DNA from: JACVRW01 sp036519295
GTDB lineage: Bacteria; Actinomycetota; Thermoleophilia; Solirubrobacterales; Thermoleophilaceae
Assembly (NCBI GenBank): GCA_036519295.1
Contig: DATDLN010000248.1
Location: 1-8,137, forward strand
DNA length: 8,137 bases
Reading direction: 5' to 3'
In this document: one piece after another, positions 1 to 6,288 of the stretch
How positions within the stretch are numbered: position 1 is the stretch's first letter
How the letters are laid out: every line of letters begins with the position of its first letter
Program-made: the position numbers and the translations under genes
The notes under the pieces: generated by a model
Told to the model about the DNA's origin: nothing
Database searches by the model: none
What the model saw: the letters and a program-made list of their open reading frames with translations, nothing else

Positions 1-29
1 TCGATCCGGCCTTCAAGGACGTCTGGTAG
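1..29 (+). CDS. possible C-terminal tail of an upstream gene (partial)
   Basis: In the third forward frame the first nine codons read DPAFKDVW followed by TAG at 27-29. Seven of the eight sense codons end in G or C, which matches the coding bias of the other genes here. This would be the last eight residues of a protein encoded to the left of the window. Nothing about its function can be read from so short a tail, and a chance open frame of this length is quite possible. Confidence 0.22.
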
Positions 30-380
30 ACAGCTCCTTGATGTAGGCGCGGGTCCGCCGCTGACGGTGACCTTGCCGTAGAACGCCGGCCGCGACGCGG
101 GCATCCCCTCGTTCTGGGGAACGGACGCGGCCGACGGCGCCACCTCCAGGCGAGCCAAGGATCACGCCAGACCAGCGGGCCTGCCCGTCTACGCGACGAC
201 CGGCGCGTTACACCGCCGAACCCGGCTCTAGATCCGAAGAGGCGCTGAACCTGCTGGCAAGCTGGACCTTGACGCCGGGCCGCGCCGCGCCGGCCCACGC
301 GACGGACGGAGCCTGACCCGCGGCCTGGCGGCTCTCGCCTCCGAAGGCGCGACTGGGTTGACGGATCGAAGCCGCCGCCG
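30..380. other. gene-free stretch with possible coding debris
   Basis: No frame on either strand gives a convincing gene across these 350 bases; stops interrupt all frames that have coding-like codon use. On the minus strand, about 161-74 reads in one frame as a plausible peptide containing PASRPAFYGKVTVSGG. About 54-13 reads in a shifted frame as TRAYIKELSTRRP and then a stop. This could be a decayed or frameshifted gene end, but it is too short to assign. Bases 170-380 show nothing I can interpret: no tRNA fold, no clear terminator and no tandem repeat. Confidence 0.5.
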
Positions 381-575
381 CTAGCTGATGCGCTCCAGGA
401 TCTCCCGCCGGTTGTGGTCGAGCGCCGAGGCGAGCTCGGACTTCCGCAGCTTGCGCAGGTACCCGACGATCCACTCGAGCTGTTCCAATGCGTGGGCAGC
501 GGCATGTCGATACCGCTCGGCCTCTAGATTCAGCTCACTAGCCCGGTCGTCATCGTTCGTCTCGGGCGAGCCCAT
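381..575 (-). CDS. small helical protein of unknown function (64 aa)
   Basis: This is a 64-residue ORF starting at ATG 575 and ending at TAG 381-383. The start is fixed by an AAAGGAGG ribosome binding site 8 nt upstream, the best in the window. The protein begins with a polar, acidic N-terminus (MGSPETNDDDR). A predicted amphipathic helical region follows (about residues 12-63), with the segment ALEQLEWIVGYLRKLRKSEL and a basic end HNRREILERIS. There is no signal peptide, membrane span or cysteine. The pattern of a Gln/Leu-Glu/Asp-Trp-x-x-Gly-Tyr-Leu core followed by a basic helix reminds me of unnamed small actinobacterial proteins, but I know no function for them. It lies 98 bases downstream of the LysR gene on the same strand, so read-through from that gene is possible; I see no clear promoter of its own. 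Confidence 0.72.
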   Translation of the reverse strand: MGSPETNDDDRASELNLEAERYRHAAAHALEQLEWIVGYLRKLRKSELASALDHNRREILERIS

Positions 576-583
576 GCTGCGCG

Positions 584-591
584 CCTCCTTT
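584..591 (-). promoter_or_regulatory. strong Shine-Dalgarno for the 64-aa ORF
   Basis: On the minus strand the sequence reads AAAGGAGG, then eight bases, then ATG at 575. It is the strongest ribosome binding site in the window. It supports translation of the short ORF rather than of the longer overlapping open frame that runs upstream through the LysR gene. Confidence 0.7.
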
Positions 592-673
592 GCGCCGTGG
601 GCGGTCCTATGTCCTTCTAACGCGCCCTTCGGCCCCAGGTTCGCGTGTTGTGCCGCGCAGTCGCTCGAGGTGG

Positions 674-1570
674 TCAAATTCGGCCGGCGGTCTCCTCGAG
701 AACGTCCATGAACGCCCCGACGGCGGGCGCCTTGGCCAGTCCCCTCGGCGTCGCGGCGTAGACGCCGCGTGGCGGGCCGTCCTCGGGGTGGAGCGGGACC
801 AGGGCGATGTCGGACCGCGCCCCCTTCGCCGCCAGTGAGGGAACCAGCGTGATCCCCAGTCCGGCGGCCACCAGGCCGAGTTTCGCCGTCCACCCGCCGA
901 CGACGAAGTCGATTCTGGGCTCGGACGTGAGTCGCAGGCTGGCCGGGCCGAGCAGGCGGGGATCTTCGCTCGGGTCGGCGGCGATCCAACTCTCGTCGAC
1001 GAGCTCCGCAATGCGGACCCTGCGCCGCCGGGCCAGCGGGTGCGAGGGTGCGAACGCGACCAGCATCACGTCGTCGAGCAGATGTACGAGGTCGAACTCG
1101 TCGGCCTCGAGCCTCTGATCCGGAAAGGCGCTGACGACCGCCAGATCGACGTCGCCGGCCTGCAGCCGGGCGACCTGGCGCCGGGTCGTGCCCTCGATCA
1201 GCGAGAGCGACACCTTCGGATGCCGCGCGCCGAAGGCGGCCATAGCGCGCGGAATGAGCGCCGCGACGGCGGTGGGAAAGGCCCCGACGCGCAACCGCCC
1301 GCCCTCGAGGCGGTCGAGGGCCTCGAGATCGCGGCGGGCGTCCTCGAGCCTCTCCAGCAGAGACTCGGCGTGGGGGAGCAGCGAGCGGCCGTGCTCCGTG
1401 AGCTGAACGCCGCGCGACACCCGATCGAAGAGGCGGGCACCGAGCGAGGACTCGAGCGCCGAGACCTGACGCGACACGGCGGACTGCGTGTATCCCCTGG
1501 CCTCGGCTGCGGCAGTGATGGAGCCCTGCGTGGCGACCTGACGGAAGGTCTCGAGCAGTCCCGTGTCCAT
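674..1570 (-). CDS. LysR-family transcriptional regulator
   Basis: This is a 298-residue protein, the normal LysR length. Residues about 4-63 form the winged helix-turn-helix, with the recognition region SITAAAEARGYTQSAVSRQV and the wing LGARLFDRVSRGVQLTEHG. A linker helix follows (about 64-90). The effector-binding domain begins near GRLRVGAFPT (residue 91) and carries the usual DLAVV strand. ATG 1570 is chosen because MDTGLLETF is the typical family N-terminus; an in-frame start nine codons earlier would add a non-family MTSIACRLR extension. No good SD is visible. The gene diverges from the SnoaL-like gene with 72 bases between them, the classical arrangement in which a LysR protein controls its neighbour and itself. 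The effector is unknown; nothing in the sequence predicts it. Confidence 0.93.
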   Translation of the reverse strand: MDTGLLETFRQVATQGSITAAAEARGYTQSAVSRQVSALESSLGARLFDRVSRGVQLTEHGRSLLPHAESLLERLEDARRDLEALDRLEGGRLRVGAFPTAVAALIPRAMAAFGARHPKVSLSLIEGTTRRQVARLQAGDVDLAVVSAFPDQRLEADEFDLVHLLDDVMLVAFAPSHPLARRRRVRIAELVDESWIAADPSEDPRLLGPASLRLTSEPRIDFVVGGWTAKLGLVAAGLGITLVPSLAAKGARSDIALVPLHPEDGPPRGVYAATPRGLAKAPAVGAFMDVLEETAGRI

Positions 1571-1589
1571 GCGAAGTCGGCATGCTATC

Positions 1590-1612
1590 GATGTCAAATA
1601 CTCGTTTGCATC
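1590..1612. promoter_or_regulatory. imperfect dyad, candidate LysR operator
   Basis: The left arm GATGTCAAA (1590-1598) and right arm TTTGCATC (1605-1612) are reverse complements apart from one extra T in the left arm. Within them CAAA-N6-TTTG is exact. The site is in the middle of the LysR/SnoaL divergent gap and overlaps the candidate -35 of the plus-strand gene. It also contains a TTGACA -35-like hexamer for the LysR direction (1597 down to 1592). It does not fit the strict T-N11-A spacing of many LysR sites, so assigning it to this regulator rests on position and symmetry. Confidence 0.45.
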
Positions 1613-1634
1613 ATGGATCCACCGTGCCTACCGT
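1606..1634 (+). promoter_or_regulatory. candidate promoter of the SnoaL-like gene
   Basis: TTGCAT (1606-1611) and TACCGT (1629-1634) are separated by exactly 17 bases. The -10 fits the loose TAnnnT pattern of actinobacterial housekeeping promoters. Transcription would be expected to start near 1641, within a couple of bases of the ATG at 1643, so the message would be leaderless or nearly so. That agrees with the lack of an SD there. Confidence 0.4.
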
Positions 1635-1642
1635 CCGTGACC

Positions 1643-2059
1643 ATGAGCGCAGCCCGGAACAAGCAGCTGATGCAGGCCATCTTCTCGGAGCTCTCCCAGG
1701 GCAACACGAGGCCGTTCCGCGACGCGATGGCCGACGACTTCCGCTGGACCGTCACTGGCAGCACGAGCTGGTCAGGGAACTATCGAGGCAAGCAGGCGGT
1801 CCTCTCCGAGCTGTTCGCCCCGCTCTTCGCCCAGTTCGCGGACAGGTACACGAACACCGCGGATCGCATCATCGCGGAGGGGGACCACGTGGTTGTCGAG
1901 TGCCGTGGCCGCGTCACCACGAAGGCCGGAAAGCCCTACAACAACACCTACTGCTACGTCTGTCGGTTTGCCGACGGCAAGTTGCGGGAGCTGACCGAGT
2001 ACTTCGACACCCAGCTCGTCGCGACAGCCCTGGCCCCGCCCGAGGTCTCCGCGAAATGA
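1643..2059 (+). CDS. SnoaL-like / NTF2-fold protein (ketosteroid isomerase-related)
   Basis: This is a 138-residue single-domain protein of the NTF2-like superfamily. These are cone-shaped alpha+beta folds seen in SnoaL polyketide cyclases, ketosteroid isomerases and many uncharacterised proteins. The family pattern is clear: an N-terminal helix (NKQLMQAIFSELSQGN), the FRWTVTGSTSWSGNYRGKQA segment, and a helix with LFAPLFAQFADRY. Paired strands DHVVVECRGRVTTKAGK and YNNTYCYVCRFADGKL follow, then the closing ELTEYFDTQLV. Its substrate cannot be deduced. ATG 1643 gives the usual family start; in-frame upstream ATG 1613 would place coding sequence over the candidate promoter and operator. It is probably controlled by the divergent LysR protein. 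It converges with the SRPBCC gene, 87 bases away. Confidence 0.85.
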   Translation: MSAARNKQLMQAIFSELSQGNTRPFRDAMADDFRWTVTGSTSWSGNYRGKQAVLSELFAPLFAQFADRYTNTADRIIAEGDHVVVECRGRVTTKAGKPYNNTYCYVCRFADGKLRELTEYFDTQLVATALAPPEVSAK

Positions 2060-2080
2060 TGGATCCCTCGATTCACCTTC

Positions 2081-2096
2081 CGCTCGCGCGGGAGCG
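2081..2096. terminator. weak hairpin between two convergent genes
   Basis: CGCTC (2081-2085) and GAGCG (2092-2096) form a 5-bp stem with a 6-base loop, 22 bases after the SnoaL-like stop codon in the convergent gap. There is no T-run on either side, so it is at best a weak terminator and may be a chance pairing in GC-rich DNA. Confidence 0.2.
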
Positions 2097-2146
2097 CCAG
2101 CGGGACATGCAGGCCCGCGCGGATCGCAGCCGCCTGTTGAGGGCGC

Positions 2147-2806
2147 TCAGCTCTCCAAGGCCTCCTTCAGGACCACGACCCGCTCCCGCCAGAAGGCCTT
2201 CATCCGTTCGGCTTCCCCGGCGTCGGCGAGTCGCGCGTGCTCCAAAGCCACCGTGCTCTTCGCCTCGCCCTTCGCGATGAATCCCACGACGACCCGGGTC
2301 CCGCCGTCGCCCCAGTCGAAGCGTGCCGACTTCGGCTTCGTGGCGGTGCGCTCGCGGAGCTCGGCCTCGGGCAGCCAGCGCTTCCGCAGAGACTCGTCGA
2401 CGAACGCCTCGTACAGTCGATCGACCGGCACGGCAACGGTCTTCTGCGCGGTGACCGAGAAGCCCTCGGGGTGCTCCCCCACCGCGCGCAGACCCCGGGC
2501 GCGCTCGTAGCTCACGGTCACGGACTGCGCGCCCCATCCGTCGACACCCCGCTCCTCGCGGAGCCAACGGGCGATCTCCTTGTGAGGTCGCTCGGCTGCC
2601 CCCCACTCGTCGAGCAGGTCGAACCACTCCTCCCAGCCGCGCCCGGTCCGGCGGCGAATCGCCTCGTCCGAAGTGGTGAGCGGCGGCCGCTCGGTCGCGC
2701 CCGTCTCCTGCGCCGCCAGCAGCGAGGCGCGGGCGGCCGTGTAGCTCTCGCCCGTCTTCTCCATGCGTCCGCGGACGAGGCGCTTGAACGCCTTCTGCCT
2801 TGTCAT
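2147..2806 (-). CDS. DUF4287 domain fused to SRPBCC/AHSA1-type domain
   Basis: This is a 219-residue soluble protein. Residues 1-35 are a basic segment (KAFKRLVRGRMEKTGESYTA) of a kind I associate with other actinobacterial proteins. Residues about 45-110 match the DUF4287 pattern: TGRGWEEWFDLLDEWGA, HKEIARWLREERGV, GAQSVTVSYERARGLR. From about 115 the chain continues as a START-like SRPBCC (AHSA1-type) domain: FSVTAQKTVAVPVDRLYEAF, LRKRWLP, then strands through TRVVVGFIAKGEAKSTVALEH and a final helix WRERVVVLKEALE. SRPBCC folds bind hydrophobic ligands in a deep cavity, but the ligand here is unknown. ATG 2806 is chosen over an earlier in-frame start because a GAGAGGAG SD lies 6 nt upstream. 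The 196-base space behind it probably holds its promoter; I could not pick a convincing one. Confidence 0.85.
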   Translation of the reverse strand: MTRQKAFKRLVRGRMEKTGESYTAARASLLAAQETGATERPPLTTSDEAIRRRTGRGWEEWFDLLDEWGAAERPHKEIARWLREERGVDGWGAQSVTVSYERARGLRAVGEHPEGFSVTAQKTVAVPVDRLYEAFVDESLRKRWLPEAELRERTATKPKSARFDWGDGGTRVVVGFIAKGEAKSTVALEHARLADAGEAERMKAFWRERVVVLKEALES

Positions 2807-2812
2807 CTGGTG

Positions 2813-2820
2813 CTCCTCTC
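2813..2820 (-). promoter_or_regulatory. Shine-Dalgarno deciding the start of the DUF4287-SRPBCC gene
   Basis: The minus strand reads GAGAGGAG, then six bases, then ATG at 2806. This favours the MTRQKAFKRL start over the start 13 codons further upstream, which has no such site. Confidence 0.65.
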
Positions 2821-2921
2821 GACTGGCGGCGGCCCCGCGACTCACGCTCGCGACGCCCCGCCGGAAAGGGCAGCAGTCGACCGGCGTCCCGAGAGCTCTG
2901 GCCCCCTTTGCCTCCGCTGGG

Positions 2922-2940
2922 CCGGCGGCGTGAGCGCCGG
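2922..2940. terminator. GC hairpin downstream of the small membrane protein gene
   Basis: CCGGCG (2922-2927) and CGCCGG (2935-2940) form a perfect 6-bp stem with a 7-base loop. It sits 63 bases past the stop of the minus-strand membrane protein gene and upstream of the next minus-strand gene. No U-tract follows it in that direction. It could act as an atypical actinobacterial terminator or RNA 3'-end stabiliser, or be chance. Confidence 0.2.
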
Positions 2941-3002
2941 AATCGGAGGTTGGGCGCGGAACGGCGCCGCGCAGGAGGATATCGCGCGGGGGCCTCAGGC
3001 GC

Positions 3003-3476
3003 TCAGTGCACGACCACCTTCAACAGAACGATCGCCGCGCCCAACAGGGCGTTCAAGAGCGCGAGACCCGCGAGCCCCAACAGAGACATCCGCTCCTGGC
3101 GGCCGATGGCAAGGCTCCAGAGCACCATGGCGGCCAGGCCGACCGCGATCGCGACCGATACCGCCGTATTCTCAGCCAGCACGCCGATCGTGCCGAGCAG
3201 CAGAACGACGATCGGCGGGAAGAAGGCCTGGACCACGGGCCACTCGCCGTAGAACTCGGCTCCGATCTCGGATCGCGTGAGCCGGCGGCCGGCGACATAC
3301 CGCTCCGCCAGCAGGCTCGCGTAGACGTGCGCGAGCCAGAACACGATTCCGGTCACGAGCACGGACACCGCCATCTCGCCCGTCGCGTAGTCGTCGTCCT
3401 CGCTGAACGCCACGACGAGCGACGTCGCGAGCACGTTGCCGTAGATCGCCCGGGAGAGCCTCGCCGGCGTCCTCAT
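3003..3476 (-). CDS. small integral membrane protein, family not recognised
   Basis: This is a 157-residue polytopic membrane protein; I do not recognise a named family. Hydrophobic segments lie at about 11-24 (short), 35-55, 81-100, 104-125 and 131-155, so four or five spans. An acidic stretch SEDDDYATGE (25-34) leads into span 2, which contains the polar-aromatic patch FWLAHVYASLLAERY. The second loop (61-80) is charged and amphipathic (RRLTRSEIGAEFYGEWP). The last residues are KVVVH. ATG 3476 is preferred over a TTG two codons earlier; neither has a good SD. It follows the FUSC-family gene on the same strand after an 85-base gap, so the two may be co-transcribed. Function is unknown, and partnership with the FUSC protein is only suggested by position. 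Confidence 0.8.
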   Translation of the reverse strand: MRTPARLSRAIYGNVLATSLVVAFSEDDDYATGEMAVSVLVTGIVFWLAHVYASLLAERYVAGRRLTRSEIGAEFYGEWPVVQAFFPPIVVLLLGTIGVLAENTAVSVAIAVGLAAMVLWSLAIGRQERMSLLGLAGLALLNALLGAAIVLLKVVVH

Positions 3477-3561
3477 CGGCAAGGAGCATTTCAGGCTCTC
3501 CAGCCCGGCGCGGTTGTTGCTACTTGCCCGTGAGAGTCCCGGTCATGCCCGCACCGACCCT

Positions 3562-4773
3562 TTACGCGCGCGACGGACCGGAGGCGTCCGCACGCTCCTC
3601 CGCCGCCATCGTGTCCGCCGCGTGGCGAACGATCTCCTCGGCCTCGTCGCGTTCCAGGCCCCAGCTGCGCAGCAGGTCGACCGCCGCGGCGCGCACCTGC
3701 CCGACGATCACGCTCACCTGCAAGTTCGAGGTCACCTCGAGCACCAGCGTCGCGCGAGCGGCCGCCCGCAGGGCATGCTCGCTCACGGGCGGCTCCTCCT
3801 CGGGGTGCTCGAAATACCGGTCGAGGGTGCGGACGGTCTCGGCGAGCTCGCGTACGGCCGTGGGAACGTCTTCCGGGATGTGAGCGCCCAGCCCCAGACC
3901 GCGAACCGAGGCGCGGGTGAGCGCCTTGACGGTGGTGACCGTCGCCTCGAGCTGCGTCGCGGCGCGTGCATAACGGCCGAACCGCGCGCGGGCGCGCCGC
4001 GCGAACGGGGAGAGGCGGAGCATCTCCTCGCCCGCAGCGACGCTCTCCGTCAGCGGGTCCGTGTCCAGCGCACGAGCTCGCATGAGCGCCCGGTCGGCGA
4101 GACGCGTGTCGCCGTGCTCGAGCGCGAGAGCGATCTCGTCCAGTGTTCCTGCCAGCTCGGTGAGGAGAGGTGCGGCCGCACGCCGTGCGGTCGCAGCGGG
4201 GTTCGCGGGCAGAAGCGCCGTCACGATGAGCGCCAGGACACCGCCGAGGAGCGAGTCGAGAAAGCGGGCGCCGGAGAGGCCGCTGCCGGGCGGCTGGACG
4301 GTCACGACGAGCAGCGCCGATACCGCGGCCTCGCTAACGAGAATCGCCCCGCCGCCCAGTGCCGCGGCCGCTGCCATCGCCCCCGCCACGATGGCTCCGA
4401 CCTGAATCGGACCGTCGCCGATTGCCACCACCAGCGCGTCGGCTATCCCGATTCCAAGCGCGACGCCGATCACCATCTCGACCGCGTAACGCCGGCGCTG
4501 GCCGAGCGTCGCGCTCACCCCGACCAGCGCCACGACCGGCGCAAAGACGGGCCGCGGATGGCCGAAGCCCTCCTTGGCGATGAACCACGCCAGCGAGGTG
4601 GCCAGGGCCGCCTGGGCAAACCAGAGCGCGTTTGCCCTCAGGCGCTCGGCGACGATCCGCGGCCGCGAGCGCTCGGCGGCTTCCTCCAGGAGCACGCTGC
4701 CGCGCTCGCGCACCCGCGCGGCGGCGCGACCGCGGAGCGTCGCCTCCGCCGGTTTGTTCGACCGCTCGCTCAC
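3562..4773 (-). CDS. FUSC-family (aromatic acid exporter-like) membrane protein
   Basis: This is a 403-residue protein with an N-terminal module of about six membrane spans (49-66, 75-90, 98-118, 122-140, 142-159, 171-189). A soluble, mostly helical, Ala/Arg/Glu-rich C-terminal half of about 210 residues follows. The stretch FGHPRPVFAPVVALVGVSA, then TLGQRRRYAVEMVIGVALG, is the recognisable FUSC signature: a cytoplasmic Arg cluster between two spans. FUSC proteins include the AaeB and fusaric acid resistance efflux components, which move aromatic carboxylic acids or related small molecules. This is a half-size member with one membrane module, and its substrate is not predictable. The start is GTG 4773; an in-frame stop lies not far upstream and only CTG lies between. 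No SD is evident. The small membrane protein gene follows it, and it diverges from nudC. Confidence 0.82.
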   Translation of the reverse strand: MSERSNKPAEATLRGRAAARVRERGSVLLEEAAERSRPRIVAERLRANALWFAQAALATSLAWFIAKEGFGHPRPVFAPVVALVGVSATLGQRRRYAVEMVIGVALGIGIADALVVAIGDGPIQVGAIVAGAMAAAAALGGGAILVSEAAVSALLVVTVQPPGSGLSGARFLDSLLGGVLALIVTALLPANPAATARRAAAPLLTELAGTLDEIALALEHGDTRLADRALMRARALDTDPLTESVAAGEEMLRLSPFARRARARFGRYARAATQLEATVTTVKALTRASVRGLGLGAHIPEDVPTAVRELAETVRTLDRYFEHPEEEPPVSEHALRAAARATLVLEVTSNLQVSVIVGQVRAAAVDLLRSWGLERDEAEEIVRHAADTMAAEERADASGPSRA

Positions 4774-4792
4774 TTCGAAGGAGTTCAGCGTA

Positions 4793-4824
4793 TGAGGCTC
4801 GGCCGGCCGACGGCGGTAGCCTCA
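4793..4824. repeat. 7-bp inverted repeat in the FUSC/nudC divergent gap
   Basis: TGAGGCT (4793-4799) and AGCCTCA (4818-4824) are perfect reverse complements separated by 18 bases, which themselves include the palindrome GGCCGGCC (4801-4808). The repeat occupies the middle of the 71-base gap between two divergent starts, so it could be an operator read by a dimer, or a cruciform. No regulator is encoded next to it. TAnnnT-type -10 candidates overlap it in both directions (TAGCCT plus strand 4817-4822; TACGCT minus strand 4792-4787), without convincing -35 partners. Confidence 0.4.
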
Positions 4825-4844
4825 AAACCCCAGTGAGCGCGCCG

Positions 4845-5705
4845 ATGACCTTTGCTGGCGCGGGCCTCGACCGCGCCGTCGCGGAGCGGCGACGACCCGA
4901 ATGGGTGGAGGCGCGGAGGGAGGAGCCAGGAGCGCGTGCGCTGCTGCTGTCGGAGCGAGGGGTGTGGATGGAGGACGGGCGGCTGTTGCTCGTCCGGCCT
5001 GGGGACGGCGCCGTGTTCCTCGGAGTCTCCGGCGACGTTCCAGTGTTCGCGACCGACGTGGGAGCCGATGAACCCGCGAGCGGGGCGCCGGCCGGCCTGC
5101 GCGAGGCGGCAACTGAGTTGCCGGCGGCGGAAGCGGGGCTCGTAGCCTATGCGGCGTCGCTTCTGAGCTGGCACCGCCGGCATCGGTTCTGCGCCAACTG
5201 CGGGCATCCCACAGAGCCGCGCGATGCCGGGCACGAGCGCGAGTGCCCAGCCTGCGGCGCCCACCACTTCCCCCGCACCGACCCGGTCGTCATCGTCCGC
5301 GTGACGGACGGCACGCGGCTGCTGCTGGGTCGTAAGGCCGAGTGGCCGGAGCGCCGCTACTCGATCCTCGCCGGCTACGTCGAGCCTGGAGAGGCGCTCG
5401 AGGATGCCGTGCGCCGCGAGATCCAGGAGGAGGCGGGTGTCGAGGTCCTGTCGACGTCCTACGTCGCCTCGCAGCCGTGGCCCTTCCCCAGCTCGCTGAT
5501 GCTCGGATTCCACGCGACCGCCACCCCCGAGGATCCGCGCCCGCATGACCTCGAGCTGGCCGACGTCCGCTGGTTCGAACCGGGCGAGGTCGAGGAGGCC
5601 GCGGCGGGCCGCGGCGCCGCGTTCCTCCCGCCGCCCTTCACCATCGCCCGTCGCTTGATCGACGGCTGGCTGGCCGTCGTTCAGGCGCCGGGGCGCTCCG
5701 GGTAG
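4845..5705 (+). CDS. nudC: NAD(+)/NADH pyrophosphatase, zinc-ribbon Nudix hydrolase
   Basis: This is a 286-residue protein with the full NudC layout. It has a poorly conserved N-terminal domain (1-105) and a zinc ribbon with CANC (Cys116, Cys119) and CPAC (Cys134, Cys137) followed by HHFPRTDPVVIV. The Nudix box GYVEPGEALEDAVRREIQEE lies at 177-196 and is completed by AGV. It fits GX5EX7REUXEEXGU exactly, with the metal-binding glutamates present. The SQPWPFP motif (209-215) separates NADH pyrophosphatases from other Nudix enzymes. The enzyme cleaves NAD(H) to NMN(H) and AMP; E. coli NudC also removes NAD caps from RNA 5' ends. ATG 4845 is used, but in-frame GTG 4833 is equally possible because neither has a clear SD. 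It diverges from the FUSC gene, and its last 25 bases overlap the pyrE end. Confidence 0.94.
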   Translation: MTFAGAGLDRAVAERRRPEWVEARREEPGARALLLSERGVWMEDGRLLLVRPGDGAVFLGVSGDVPVFATDVGADEPASGAPAGLREAATELPAAEAGLVAYAASLLSWHRRHRFCANCGHPTEPRDAGHERECPACGAHHFPRTDPVVIVRVTDGTRLLLGRKAEWPERRYSILAGYVEPGEALEDAVRREIQEEAGVEVLSTSYVASQPWPFPSSLMLGFHATATPEDPRPHDLELADVRWFEPGEVEEAAAGRGAAFLPPPFTIARRLIDGWLAVVQAPGRSG

Positions 5706-6235
5706 ACCTCGTCGATCGTGGTGAGGGGAGCGTAGGGCGCGCCGTCGGCGGCCGCCCGGATCGCCTCGGCACCACCCTCGAGCCTGTCGAGCACGCTGAC
5801 CACGCCGGCGATCTGGAGACCCTCGTCGCGCACCCTCTCGATCGCCTTCAGCGTCGAGCCGCCCGTCGTGACGACGTCCTCCACGATCAGGCAGCGCTCC
5901 CCGGGCTCGAGCTCAGGCCCCTCGATCCACCGCTGTAGGCCGTGCTGCTTGCGGTCCTTGCGAACGAAGAAGGCCTTCACGCGCGCGCCTGCGGCAAGCG
6001 CGGCGCAGGCCACCGGATCCGCCCCCATGGTCATGCCGCCCACAGCCGTGGCGCCCACCCGTTCGGCCTCGTCGGCCACCAGCACGCCGAGTGCCCGGAA
6101 GCCCTCCGGGCGCAGGATCGCGCGTTTCGCATCGACGTAGTACTGCGCCTTGCGGCCGCTCGTCAGGGTGACCTCTCCGATCACCACCGCGTGCTCGCGC
6201 AGCTCGGCGATGAGTCGTTCGCGCGCGTCAGCCAT
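5681..6235 (-). CDS. pyrE: orotate phosphoribosyltransferase
   Basis: This is a 184-residue enzyme that joins orotate to PRPP to make orotidine 5'-phosphate, the fifth step of UMP synthesis, in the cytoplasm. The family features are intact: LTSGRKAQYYVDAKRA (25-40), where the orotate-binding region begins; the flexible catalytic loop FFVRKDRKQHG (89-99); and the PRPP-binding signature CLIVEDVVTTGGST (115-128). The start at ATG 6235 gives the expected N-terminus. The frame is open for 35 more codons upstream, but that extension is not family-like and would run into the promoter of the divergent peptidase gene. No SD precedes 6235, so the message may be leaderless or weakly initiated. It is isolated from other pyr genes here and overlaps nudC tail to tail. 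Confidence 0.95.
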   Translation of the reverse strand: MADARERLIAELREHAVVIGEVTLTSGRKAQYYVDAKRAILRPEGFRALGVLVADEAERVGATAVGGMTMGADPVACAALAAGARVKAFFVRKDRKQHGLQRWIEGPELEPGERCLIVEDVVTTGGSTLKAIERVRDEGLQIAGVVSVLDRLEGGAEAIRAAADGAPYAPLTTIDEVYPERPGA

Positions 6236-6288
6236 TGCAGGTGGGCGATGGTAGTCCCAATTCCCACCGCCGGCCGAGCGGTTGAGCC

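Noticed and set aside
181..345. Plus-strand frame with some coding-like codons ending in TGA at 316-318
   Set aside because: There is no start with an SD, the frame upstream is Arg-rich and unconvincing, and there is no recognisable motif.
381..1583. A 400-residue open frame on the minus strand overlapping the LysR gene
   Set aside because: Its upstream part is Arg/Pro/Gly-rich shadow sequence in another frame of the LysR gene. Only its last 64 codons, behind a strong SD, look like a protein.
2237..3280. A 347-residue open frame on the plus strand spanning two minus-strand genes
   Set aside because: It has shadow composition, crosses an intergenic region, has no SD and resembles no family.
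3514..4836. A 440-residue open frame on the plus strand
   Set aside because: It is antisense to the FUSC-family gene, has no recognisable domain and is composed mostly of Arg, Gly, His and Ala.
5572..5581. GGTTCGAACC, a tRNA T-loop-like motif
   Set aside because: It encodes part of a WFEPGE segment in nudC, and no acceptor, D-arm or anticodon stem surrounds it.
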